Shown: positions 1-6,806 of the stretch, in pieces
Layout: every line of letters starts with the position of its first letter
Numbering within the stretch: the first letter of the stretch is position 1
From: Adhaeribacter aerolatus
Lineage (GTDB): Bacteria > Bacteroidota > Bacteroidia > Cytophagales > Hymenobacteraceae
Assembly: GCF_007991635.1 (NCBI RefSeq)
Contig: NZ_BJYS01000006.1
Coordinates: forward strand, 62,001 to 126,000
Direction of reading: 5' to 3'
Length of the DNA: 64,000 nucleotides
Translations under genes and position numbers: made by a program
Notes under the pieces: generated by a model
The model's input: the letters and a program-made list of their open reading frames with translations, nothing else
The model's database searches: none
Told to the model about the DNA's origin: nothing

Positions 1-299
1 TGGCTAATAGCATCGTTGGATGGTGCTAAGTTTACAGGCTGTTGTCGGGAAGTGAAGGTATGTGTAACCAGGTAACCGGCCGCCGCGAGCAGCAGCATAC
101 CCGTAATACCCGCCAGGTTATTCAGGTGCACCGACTTGTTTTTCCGGGACAGATAATACAGGAATAAATATAATACCAATAACAGCCCGGCGAGCAGACT
201 GACCGGCAAAGCCAATTCATTCGCCTGCAAATAAGTTAAAATGCCGGCGCTAAAGAAAAAAATAAGGCGTAAGAAAGGATAAGGCCCCCACCTAATCAC
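1..299 (-). CDS. comEC: ComEC/Rec2-type DNA uptake membrane protein, N-terminal fragment
   Basis: Partial gene running off the left edge. Reading the minus strand from a GTG at 299 gives an open frame that begins VIRWGPYPFLRLIFFF and continues with hydrophobic segments at about residues 9-20, 32-50 and 66-80. The W-x-PYPF-x-R opening followed by short membrane helices resembles the N-terminal DUF4131 region of Bacteroidota ComEC proteins, which form the inner-membrane channel for single-stranded DNA in competence. The GTG is the first possible start after an in-frame TGA and overlaps the end of the upstream acetyltransferase gene by 8 bases, which suggests translational coupling. The nuclease-like and channel domains lie outside the window, so the assignment rests on the N-terminus alone. 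Confidence 0.62.
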   Translation of the reverse strand, partial: MIRWGPYPFLRLIFFFSAGILTYLQANELALPVSLLAGLLLVLYLFLYYLSRKNKSVHLNNLAGITGMLLLAAAGYLVTHTFTSRQQPVNLAPSNDAIS

Positions 300-729
300 G
301 CAGTATCATTTTAAAATGCTCAATATCGCACTCGGTAAATAAATCGCCAACGGTTTCGAAACCATGACGGGTGTAAAACGCAACGGCCGGCAACTGGGCG
401 TGCAGGTAAACCCCTTTCTCGGGGTGCCTGGCTTTTACGTCCTGCAGCACCTTGTGGAGCAAGTGGCTTCCTACTTCTTGGTTCCGGTACGCGGGCAAAA
501 CGGCAAAACGCTCCAGTTTAATGCCTTTATCGGTTTCCCGCCAGCGCGCCGCACCACAAGGTATTCCGTTGCAGGTGGCTAAATAATGGTGCGCGGTTTT
601 TTCGTACTGGTCGTATTCGTCTTCACTGGGCACACCTTGTTCTTCCACAAAAACTTTCTCGCGAATGGTAAAAGCGGCGTCCAGGTCGCGGATGTCTTCT
701 ATTTTACTTACCAGAATTCTGTTTTGCAC
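292..729 (-). CDS. GNAT family N-acetyltransferase
   Basis: A 145-residue GNAT-fold enzyme expected to transfer an acetyl group from acetyl-CoA to an unknown amine. The N-terminal strand and helix carry the IREKVFVEEQGVP stretch typical of the ElaA/YitI-like subgroup. The central part KLERFAVLPAYRNQEVGSHL (about residues 71-90) contains the acetyl-CoA binding loop, here R-N-Q-E-V-G, a variant of the usual Q/R-x-x-G-x-G/A. The C-terminus LHAQLPAVAFYTRHGFETVG is the usual closing strand of the family. It is followed by the overlapping comEC-like gene. The substrate cannot be read from sequence; a metabolite or small-molecule acetyltransferase is most likely. Confidence 0.85.
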   Translation of the reverse strand: MQNRILVSKIEDIRDLDAAFTIREKVFVEEQGVPSEDEYDQYEKTAHHYLATCNGIPCGAARWRETDKGIKLERFAVLPAYRNQEVGSHLLHKVLQDVKARHPEKGVYLHAQLPAVAFYTRHGFETVGDLFTECDIEHFKMILRD

Positions 730-1160
730 TTATTTTAATTAAATTTTTAATGATGTAATACGTAAAATTTGCTCTTTTGTAATGGGGAAGTAAGGCTGTA
801 ATTTAGGTCTTTTGAAAGATTACATCTTTCAAGGTTTAGGTGCTAACTAGCTTTACATGCCTAAGAAGCCTCCCGCCCGGCGGGGCCCGTTTGTTCACTC
901 GGGCTGCTCATCTTTCCTTTCCTCCTGCGTCGGAATGCTGCGCACCGGAAACCCAGAAGAGCATCTTCCAAAAGGCCCTCATCGCCCAAACTGATGTAGT
1001 CTGCCTGTAGATACTGCCATTCTGGTCAAATATTATTTGGCGTACAGCATGGTTTGGTAGGGCAGAAACCGGTAAAATCAAAACTGTCATTCTAAAGGAA
1101 ATTTATTGGCACGTGGCTAATAAATTTCCTTTAGAATGACAGCTTAGATACTAAAAAAAT
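730..1160. other. Intergenic region with one strong palindrome
   Basis: No convincing gene. A 60-codon minus-strand frame (908-1090) resembles nothing and its start lies inside the palindrome at 1084-1142, so it was not called. The right part is the downstream region of phoH; the left part is the upstream region of the acetyltransferase gene. Confidence 0.6.
1084..1142. repeat. Perfect 24-bp inverted repeat (CTGTCATTC family hairpin)
   Basis: Arms 1084-1107 and 1119-1142 are exact reverse complements around an 11-base loop. The outer ends read CTGTCATTC and GAATGACAG. The same outer ends and a similar AGGA core recur at 39791-39851, so this is a dispersed element rather than a unique structure. 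It lies 18 bases past the phoH stop and may also act as an mRNA 3' end stabiliser or terminator, although no T-run follows on the phoH strand. Confidence 0.85.
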
Positions 1161-2201
1161 TTACTCGCCGGTGTTCGCGCTTTCGGCGGTGCGGTAGCTG
1201 TTGCGGGGGCGGTAATCTTTATCCCGCTGGTTCCCGTTGCTGCTCAGGGCATTTTCTTCGGCTTTGGTATAAGCCTCAATAATTTCGCGTACCAGGCGGT
1301 GGCGCACCACGTCTTCCGGCTTCAGTTCTACCATTACAATACCCTTCACGTCGCGCAGAATATGTATGGCCTCTATTAAGCCCGATTTCTGTTTCGTTGG
1401 TAAATCTATCTGCGAGCGGTCGCCGTTAATCATTACCTTCGAGTTCGGGCCCATCCGGGTCAAAAACATTTTAATCTGCATCGGAGTGGTATTCTGAGCC
1501 TCATCGAGCAACACAAACGCATTGTTCAGGGTGCGGCCGCGCATATACGCCAGCGGTGCTATTTCAATTATTTTGTTTTCGTAATAATATTTCAGCTTCT
1601 CCACCGGAATCATGTCTTCCAGGGCATCGTAAATCGGGCGCAAATAAGGGTCTACTTTATCTTTCATATCGCCGGGCAAAAAGCCCAGGTTTTCACCAGC
1701 TTCTACAACGGGGCGCGAAATAATAATTTTCTTAACCTCCTTGTTTTTTAAAGCCCGCACCGCTAATGCTACCGAAATATAAGTTTTACCAGTTCCGGCC
1801 GGCCCCAAGGCAAACACCAGGTCGTTTTTATCTACGGCATCTACCAGGCGCTGCTGGTTCGGACTTTTGGCTTTTATTACGCCACCCTTGCTGCCGTACA
1901 ACAAAACATCCTGCGACGACGGGTGCGGAATTTCGTCTGGCGCGTCCAGGTCCGGTGATATATATTTATCCACGTTGGTGTGGGTTATTTTGCCAAATTT
2001 ATGATAGTGCTCGATGAGCGAAGAAAGAATCTCGTTAATCTTCGTTATTTCGGGCGTCTTACCCTGAATTTTTATTTCGTTGCCCCGCGAAATAATCTTG
2101 CTGCTCGGAAATGCGGCCGCGAGTTGCTTAATATTCTGATTCTCAATTCCCAGAAAATCTATCAGGGATATATTTTCCAGGGTTATAATTTTTTCTACCA
2201 A
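1161..2201 (-). CDS. phoH: PhoH family ATPase
   Basis: A 346-residue cytoplasmic PhoH-like P-loop ATPase, a family tied to RNA metabolism and stress and often found near ybeY. The N-terminal 100 residues form the KH-like region usual in the longer PhoH/YbeZ proteins. The Walker A motif GPAGTGKT lies near residue 137, followed by SRPVVEAGENLGFLPGDMKDKV, the PhoH signature region. The Walker B region FVLLDEAQNTTPMQ and the sensor block MINGDRSQIDLP follow. The C-terminus is a charged, low-complexity tail. The length is normal for the family and the start MVEKIITLEN fits. No ybeY is seen next to it. The exact role in RNA processing is not established. Confidence 0.92.
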   Translation of the reverse strand: MVEKIITLENISLIDFLGIENQNIKQLAAAFPSSKIISRGNEIKIQGKTPEITKINEILSSLIEHYHKFGKITHTNVDKYISPDLDAPDEIPHPSSQDVLLYGSKGGVIKAKSPNQQRLVDAVDKNDLVFALGPAGTGKTYISVALAVRALKNKEVKKIIISRPVVEAGENLGFLPGDMKDKVDPYLRPIYDALEDMIPVEKLKYYYENKIIEIAPLAYMRGRTLNNAFVLLDEAQNTTPMQIKMFLTRMGPNSKVMINGDRSQIDLPTKQKSGLIEAIHILRDVKGIVMVELKPEDVVRHRLVREIIEAYTKAEENALSSNGNQRDKDYRPRNSYRTAESANTGE

Positions 2202-2232
2202 ATTACTTCAGGTCGTTAGCTTGATGAATGAA

Positions 2233-2262
2233 TTTATTTCTTCTAAAATATTTCTACTTTTG
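2233..2262 (+). promoter_or_regulatory. Candidate Bacteroidota promoter before the DUF62 gene
   Basis: TACTTTTG at 2255-2262 matches the Bacteroidota -7 box TAnnTTTG. A TTT at 2233-2235 lies 19 bases upstream in place of the TTG -33 element. It sits 37 bases before the ATG at 2299. The motif match is seen; promoter activity is inferred. Confidence 0.4.
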
Positions 2263-2298
2263 CAATTAACAAATATTGTGCAAATTTAATTCGTCTTT

Positions 2299-3072
2299 AT
2301 GGCTTTGATTACGTTTTTATCTGACTTTGGATATACTGATCACTACGTAGCAGCTGTTAAGGCAAGTATTCTGAAAATAAGCCCCCACGCTCAGATTCTG
2401 GACATTTCGCACCAGATTGAACCCTTTAATATTGCCCATGGCACCTACGTGCTGCAGTCTGTTTTTCAGGACTTTGCCGAGGGTACGGTACACCTGGTGG
2501 CCGTCGATTCGCAGGGCAGCGCCGATGGCCGGTACCACGCCATAAAGTACAAAAATCATTATTTTGTGGCCGCCGATAATGGCATTCTGTCATTACTGAC
2601 CGACTCGCAGCCCGAGGTGGCAGTAGACCTGGATGTAACCGGCGTATTGTCGCATCCGGCCAAAGAAGTGCTGGGCCCCGCCGCAGCTTTCCTGGCCCAG
2701 GGCGGCGACATTCGGGAGCTAGGCCAGGAAACCACCGGAATGCGCGAACTCCTGAACCGCCAGCTCCGCCTCAGCGACCACAGCATTACGGGCCACGTAA
2801 TTCACGTAGACCATTACGGCAACCTGATAACCGATATTACCCAAGATAGCATTGATGCCATTGGCCACGACCGCCACCTGACCATTCGGTTTGGCCGCGA
2901 AACCGTAGATCGTATCAGTCCGAATTATAATACCGTAGACGAGGGCGATAGTGTATGCGTTTTTACGAGCGCCGGACGCCTGGCCATTGGTATTAACAAA
3001 GGCAATGCCTCCGAATTACTCGGCCTCCATTACGATTCGCGCGTAGATATCAACTTCTACCCGGCAACTTAA
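2299..3072 (+). CDS. SAM hydroxide adenosyltransferase (DUF62 family)
   Basis: A 257-residue protein of the DUF62 / S-adenosyl-L-methionine hydrolase family, related to bacterial fluorinase and chlorinase. Family members without the halide pocket split SAM with water to adenosine and methionine. The opening ALITFLSDFGYTDHYVAAVKA is the typical N-terminal SAM-binding stretch, with the conserved Asp-rich loop and the AHGTYVLQSV and VDSQG blocks following. The C-terminal beta-barrel domain shows HVDHYGNLITDI, the family hallmark for nucleoside binding. The length is normal. The gene stands between divergent phoH and hscB, and its physiological role is unclear. Confidence 0.88.
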   Translation: MALITFLSDFGYTDHYVAAVKASILKISPHAQILDISHQIEPFNIAHGTYVLQSVFQDFAEGTVHLVAVDSQGSADGRYHAIKYKNHYFVAADNGILSLLTDSQPEVAVDLDVTGVLSHPAKEVLGPAAAFLAQGGDIRELGQETTGMRELLNRQLRLSDHSITGHVIHVDHYGNLITDITQDSIDAIGHDRHLTIRFGRETVDRISPNYNTVDEGDSVCVFTSAGRLAIGINKGNASELLGLHYDSRVDINFYPAT

Positions 3073-3214
3073 GGATTGATTGCCGCTTATTATTACTTAG
3101 TTGTTGAATATTGGTGGTTGGTTGTAAACCGGAAGTGATTAGTTGCAGCAGCCTGGTTGCTGAAAGCTAAAACTACTTCCTGACAACTAACACCAAAATA
3201 CTAAACCCTGAACC

Positions 3215-3751
3215 ATGCAAAATTATTTCGAGTTTTACGGCATTCCGGAGAGCTTTTTGCCCGACGAAAAACTGATTAAACAAAAATATTACGAACTGAG
3301 CCGCCAGTTCCACCCGGATTTTCACGCGAACGCAACCACCGAAAAGCAAAGCGAAACCCTGGCCCTTTCCACGCTGAACACCAACGCTTACCGCACCCTC
3401 AGCCACCCCGATGCCCGCATGAAATATATGCTGGAGCAGCATGGGCTATTGGAAGAAGGCAAAAACAACGAACTGCCCGCCGACTTCCTGATGGAAATGA
3501 TGGAAATAAACGAGCAACTAATGGAGCTGGAGTTTGACTTTGACGAAGCCGCCTTTAAAAAAGTAAGCCGGGAAGCTACCGGCCTGGCCGCTACCCTCGA
3601 TGCCGATATATTACCCACGCTGCAGCAATACCCTATGCTCGAAGGTTTTACGCGCGACGAAGCCCTGCAACAGGTAAAAACTTACTATTTAAAGAAAAAA
3701 TACTTGTTGCGAATTCAGGAAAGTTTATCTAAGTTTGCATCCCGATCCTGA
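3215..3751 (+). CDS. hscB: Fe-S cluster assembly co-chaperone HscB
   Basis: A 178-residue J-domain protein. Residues 1-75 form the J domain with the HPD tripeptide at 33-35 (QFHPDFH), which stimulates the ATPase of the HscA/DnaK-type chaperone. The remainder is the C-terminal three-helix bundle that binds the IscU scaffold; MEMMEINEQLMELEFD fits the HscB C-terminal signature. The role is handing Fe-S clusters from scaffold to apo-proteins. The start ATG at 3215 is the first in frame and the length matches the family. No isc/suf partner lies beside it; the tRNA-Leu gene follows 65 bases downstream. Confidence 0.88.
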   Translation: MQNYFEFYGIPESFLPDEKLIKQKYYELSRQFHPDFHANATTEKQSETLALSTLNTNAYRTLSHPDARMKYMLEQHGLLEEGKNNELPADFLMEMMEINEQLMELEFDFDEAAFKKVSREATGLAATLDADILPTLQQYPMLEGFTRDEALQQVKTYYLKKKYLLRIQESLSKFASRS

Positions 3752-3774
3752 AAACAGAGCCTCTAATTTGGTCA

Positions 3775-3796
3775 GTTCGACCCCGGCTCTGGGTAC
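3775..3796 (+). repeat. Partial tRNA-Leu 3' end (22-base exact copy)
   Basis: These 22 bases repeat exactly the T-arm and acceptor 3' part of the intact tRNA-Leu at 3880-3901. No matching 5' half is present, since hscB occupies that space. It is either the scar of a deleted tandem tRNA copy or a left-over attachment site. CAGAGCC at 3755-3761 can also pair with GGCTCTG at 3785-3791, so the fragment may double as a hairpin behind hscB. Confidence 0.8.
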
Positions 3797-3816
3797 TGTT
3801 GGATTGGTGACTACCT

Positions 3817-3900
3817 GCCCAGATGGCGGAATCGGTAGACGCGTTGGTCTCAAACACCAATATCTTCACGGATGTGCCGGTTCGACCCCGGCTCTGGGTA
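3817..3900 (+). tRNA. tRNA-Leu, anticodon CAA
   Basis: An 84-base class II tRNA. The acceptor stem GCCCAGA pairs with TCTGGGT (one G-T pair) with discriminator A at 3900. The anticodon stem TTGGT/ACCAA encloses the loop CTCAAAC, giving anticodon CAA, which reads UUG leucine codons. A long variable arm follows, then a T arm with GTTCGA. The CCA end is not encoded. A strong rho-independent terminator follows immediately. Confidence 0.93.
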
Positions 3901-3901
3901 C

Positions 3902-3938
3902 AAAGCCTTGTAAGTTAATAACTTGCAAGGCTTTTTTT
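3902..3938 (+). terminator. Rho-independent terminator of tRNA-Leu
   Basis: Arms 3902-3916 and 3920-3934 form a 15-bp stem (one G-T pair) around a 3-base loop, and the 3' arm runs into T7. It starts two bases past the tRNA 3' end. Confidence 0.88.
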
Positions 3939-4067
3939 GTTTTCGGGATAATTTGCAGGAGCCATTTACGCAATAGTATAAAACAGCCTTACTTAAATAT
4001 TCATGCCATTCAGTTGGTTGGTATTGTAGAGTAGAATATATTAACTAATAAAAGACAGATATTTAAA

Positions 4068-4098
4068 GTGTCAAGTGATAACACCTGACACGGCAAAA
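4068..4098 (+). repeat. GTGTCAGGTG-family hairpin, left copy
   Basis: GTGTCAAGTG (4068-4077) pairs with CACCTGACAC (4082-4091) with one mismatch around the loop ATAA, followed by GGCAAAA. The same sequence in inverted orientation lies at 5048-5081 after the next gene, and a third copy is at 54489-54517. The pair brackets the gene at 4116-5033. Confidence 0.85.
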
Positions 4099-4115
4099 TT
4101 ACTAAAAACTCATAT

Positions 4116-5033
4116 ATGGATTTTATACCTTACTCTTTAAGAAATAGAATACCTACGGATGTCTATACTTATGATTCATTTACAGAAAAGTTTAAAAACC
4201 AAATTATTCTAATTGCACGGGATTTCTTTTTTGATAATGTTTTTAATTATGCTGGGGAAGATTATATAATTGAACTTCATGATATGATTTGTCATGCGCA
4301 TGGCAAATTATCTCTTCCTAAAGTAGGATATAACAGTGATACAATTCTTGGTAGAATTGAAGGTTATTTTAAAGAATTAAATCAACCAGAATTAATACTT
4401 GATATAATTGAATTCTATTGCGTCGAATTTACAGAAGCTGATGAATGCACAAAAGCGCAGTTCGGGCATCTTAGCACCTCAACTTTAGTGGAGGATGCCA
4501 TTAGTAAGATAAATAGAAGATTTAAAGAAAATGGGTTAGGATATGAGGTTGTAAATAATGAAGTCATAAAGATTGATTCCCAAATATTACATTCTGAGGT
4601 TGTCAGACCGGTTCTACATTTCATACATAATGAAGTATTCAAAACAGTTGATAATGAATATAGGCTAGCATACGAACACTACCGACACGGGAACTTCCCA
4701 GATTGTTTATCAAACTGCGGCAAAGCTTTTGAATCAACGTTAAAAATTATTTGTGATAAGAAAGGCTGGGTTATTAAGCCAGGAAAAGAACAAGCTAGGC
4801 ACCTTATTTTACTGTGTTTAGAAAATGATTTAATACCAAAATACCTTCAAGAACATTATACTAGTCTAATAAAGGTATTTGAAAGCGGTGTTCCAACTAT
4901 TAGAAATAATGATGGTGGCCACGGCGCAGGAACAGAACAACGAAATATTCCTGAATACTATGCTAGCTATATGCTTCATTTAACTGGAACTTCAATAAAA
5001 TTATTTACCGATGCCTACCTGGCAAGTATTTGA
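4116..5033 (+). CDS. STM4504/CBY_0614-type protein with HEPN Abi C-terminal domain
   Basis: A 305-residue putative abortive-infection protein. The N-terminal 60 residues (SLRNRIPTDVYTYD ... FKNQI) resemble the AbiJ-like N-terminal domain of the STM4504/CBY_0614 family. The segment IDSQILHSEVVRPVLHFI (about 153-170) and YEHYRHGNFPDCLSNCGKAF (186-205) match the family core. The C-terminal domain fits Abi_C, a HEPN fold: R263-N-N-D-G-G-H269 gives the R-x5-H motif in the GVPTIRNNDGGHGAG context. HEPN proteins of this kind are usually ribonucleases that act in phage defence; the actual target is unknown. The gene is clearly AT-richer than its neighbours and is bracketed by inverted hairpin repeats next to a tRNA gene, both signs of transfer. 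No obvious antitoxin partner lies beside it. Confidence 0.78.
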   Translation: MDFIPYSLRNRIPTDVYTYDSFTEKFKNQIILIARDFFFDNVFNYAGEDYIIELHDMICHAHGKLSLPKVGYNSDTILGRIEGYFKELNQPELILDIIEFYCVEFTEADECTKAQFGHLSTSTLVEDAISKINRRFKENGLGYEVVNNEVIKIDSQILHSEVVRPVLHFIHNEVFKTVDNEYRLAYEHYRHGNFPDCLSNCGKAFESTLKIICDKKGWVIKPGKEQARHLILLCLENDLIPKYLQEHYTSLIKVFESGVPTIRNNDGGHGAGTEQRNIPEYYASYMLHLTGTSIKLFTDAYLASI

Positions 5034-5047
5034 AAAAATGAAATCGG

Positions 5048-5081
5048 TTTTGCCGCCGTGTCAGGTTTTATCACCTGACAC
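5048..5081 (-). repeat. GTGTCAGGTG-family hairpin, right (inverted) copy
   Basis: TTTTGCC at 5048-5054 followed by GTGTCAGGT (5058-5066) paired with ACCTGACAC (5073-5081). Read on the minus strand it matches the copy at 4068-4098 apart from a 3-base insertion and a few substitutions, so the HEPN gene lies in a 1014-bp unit with inverted ends. No target-site duplication could be seen. Confidence 0.85.
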
Positions 5082-5301
5082 TCACCCCAGCTGTTTGTAG
5101 TCTTTCGCAGGAGACTGCAAATTTTAGATTAAATTAGAAGTCTCCGACTTCTTGCCAGTTGAAAACTCGCCTTTAACTAGGCCCAATCTACACCCGCTGT
5201 TTTAAGTCCTGAAAAAACAGTAAAAGAGCCGAAAATAAAGCTTAGGTTATGAATTTAATATTTTCTATATTTCTTCGCAACCACCTTTAAACTAAGCCCT
5301 T

Positions 5302-6234
5302 ATGACTTCTTTAACCGGCAAAAAATATTTACTCCTGGTCGGGCTGGTACTTGCGGGTATTAGCTGTAAAAAAGATACCCTGGCGGTAAAAACCACGCCC
5401 GATTCCGACAACATCACCAATGCCCGCCCCACCGCGCCCACCCCGGCTCCAACCGTGGCCGTTACCGATTCTACTTACAACCCGGATAATACCACGCTTA
5501 CACAAGGCGGCTGGACTTTGTATTTCGAAGATAATTTTGACAACCTGGATTTAACCAAATGGAACATCTGGACCGGCGGCGCCTTTAACAATGAGTTACA
5601 ATATTACCAGCCCCAGAATGTAGCCGTGACGAAGGGTAAATTATTAATATCAGCCAGAAAAGAAACCGTAACCGGCCCTACTACCCCCTTTGATACCACA
5701 CCTAAAACCTTTCAGTACACCTCGGGCCGCCTGGAAAGTAAAAAGAATGTATCGGCCAGTACTGCTACGCCCCGGGTACGGATGATGGCCCGGCTTAAAC
5801 TGGCCAGCGGTTACGGCATGTGGCCGGCATTCTGGAGTTACGGCGACCCCTGGCCAACACAGGGCGAAATTGACATGGTGGAAGCCCGGGGGCAGGAGCC
5901 TACTAAATACCAGACCAACTACTTTTACGGCAAAACGGCTAACCGCAACGTGGTACGTAACGCTACCGGCTACCTAACCGCCGACACCGACTTAACCGCC
6001 AGCTACCATGTTTATGAACTGATTTGGGAAAAAGATAAGCTCACCTCTTACCTGGATAGCAAATTAGTGGAGGAAAAAACCAGCGGCGGCTACATACCCA
6101 GTTTGTTTGGCAAATCCGAAAGAATTACTTTAAACTTAGCAGTAGGCGGCGGCTTCTTCAATAACCTGGATCCGGCCCAAATTAAAACCGGCACTTTTTA
6201 CATCGACTGGGTAAAAGTATTTACTGCCTTATAA
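5302..6234 (+). CDS. Glycoside hydrolase family 16 lipoprotein (beta-glucanase type)
   Basis: A 310-residue secreted GH16 enzyme. The N-terminus is a lipoprotein signal with lipobox LAGIS-C22, followed by a Thr/Pro-rich linker to about residue 65. The catalytic domain starts near WTLYFEDNFDNLDLTKWNIW and contains the GH16 active-site motif E189-I-D-M-V-E194 (nucleophile, helper Asp191, acid/base), in the six-residue beta-bulge form. The WPAFWSYG segment lines the cleft. Family members hydrolyse beta-1,3 or beta-1,3-1,4 glucans such as laminarin, or galactans; the motif form fits laminarinase-like enzymes. It stands alone, not in a SusCD locus. Single-gene transcription is likely. Confidence 0.88.
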   Translation: MTSLTGKKYLLLVGLVLAGISCKKDTLAVKTTPDSDNITNARPTAPTPAPTVAVTDSTYNPDNTTLTQGGWTLYFEDNFDNLDLTKWNIWTGGAFNNELQYYQPQNVAVTKGKLLISARKETVTGPTTPFDTTPKTFQYTSGRLESKKNVSASTATPRVRMMARLKLASGYGMWPAFWSYGDPWPTQGEIDMVEARGQEPTKYQTNYFYGKTANRNVVRNATGYLTADTDLTASYHVYELIWEKDKLTSYLDSKLVEEKTSGGYIPSLFGKSERITLNLAVGGGFFNNLDPAQIKTGTFYIDWVKVFTAL

Positions 6235-6361
6235 GCGGCTGCCTAAAAATAATGGTTGCCCGCCTCCTAAGCTACCTCCCTTAAAGTTTAGGACGAAACC
6301 CGGGCTTATCTACCCGGTAGCATCACCATTATTTAATTGCGGTTGGCAAATAGTAAATGAA

Positions 6362-6391
6362 AAAAAGGAAGCCAAAATGACTTCCCTTTTC
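6362..6391 (+). terminator. Possible terminator after the GH16 gene
   Basis: AAAAGGAAG pairs with CTTCCCTTTT with one bulged C, flanked by A-rich and T-rich ends. The stem is weak and it lies about 130 bases past the stop, so the assignment is tentative. Confidence 0.4.
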
Positions 6392-6741
6392 ACTTAAAAA
6401 ACCAAAAAACATTAACTGCAAACCAATAAATATTAGTTGTTGCAGCTAACGTAGTAAATATTTGCAAATATATAATTTTTGATATATATTAAAAATTATT
6501 TTCCTAGTTTTGAATATTACCCAGGAGTAAATATTGCCCTTGATAAAAAACTTTATGATTGTTGTGCTGGAAAGATGCTTTAATTAGAAAATCAAGAAGG
6601 TAATTTACCCTTTGCTGCTTGTAAGGCTATTTAAATATTCATTTTTAAAAGGTTAAAGAGTATATTTAAGGATGATACCTAACGTACCCTGGTATAATAT
6701 GGTAAGTGTCTGCTTTTTAATAATCGTTAACGCCCTGTAAA

Positions 6742-6781
6742 ACAAAAAGCCGGTTAGCAGTAGTGCTAGCCGGCTTTTTGT
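6742..6781 (-). terminator. Terminator of the DUF1593 gene
   Basis: An 18-bp stem (6742-6759 with 6764-6781, one mismatch or wobble) around a 4-base loop with A5/T5 flanks. It lies 25 bases past the stop of the minus-strand gene and could work on both strands. Confidence 0.8.
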
Positions 6782-6806
6782 TGTTTAAACGAAGGCAATA
6801 ATTATT

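Larger units (their letters stand above)
6235..6806. other. Intergenic region between convergent GH16 and DUF1593 genes
   Basis: No gene seen. It holds two hairpins that serve the two convergent genes (about 6362-6391 and 6742-6781) and an AT-rich middle. Confidence 0.7.

Noticed and set aside
908-1090. 60-codon minus-strand frame
   Set aside because: Its start codon lies inside the 1084-1142 palindrome and the product resembles nothing.
3735-4034. 99-codon plus-strand frame
   Set aside because: It runs straight through the tRNA-Leu gene and its terminator, so it is a by-product of non-coding sequence.
4116-5033. Classical two-gene toxin-antitoxin system
   Set aside because: No second small gene is present on either side within the hairpin-bracketed unit.
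3775-5081. Integrative element with the tRNA-Leu fragment as attachment site
   Set aside because: No integrase gene and no copy of the tRNA 3' end beyond the HEPN gene; the 22-base copy is on the wrong side.
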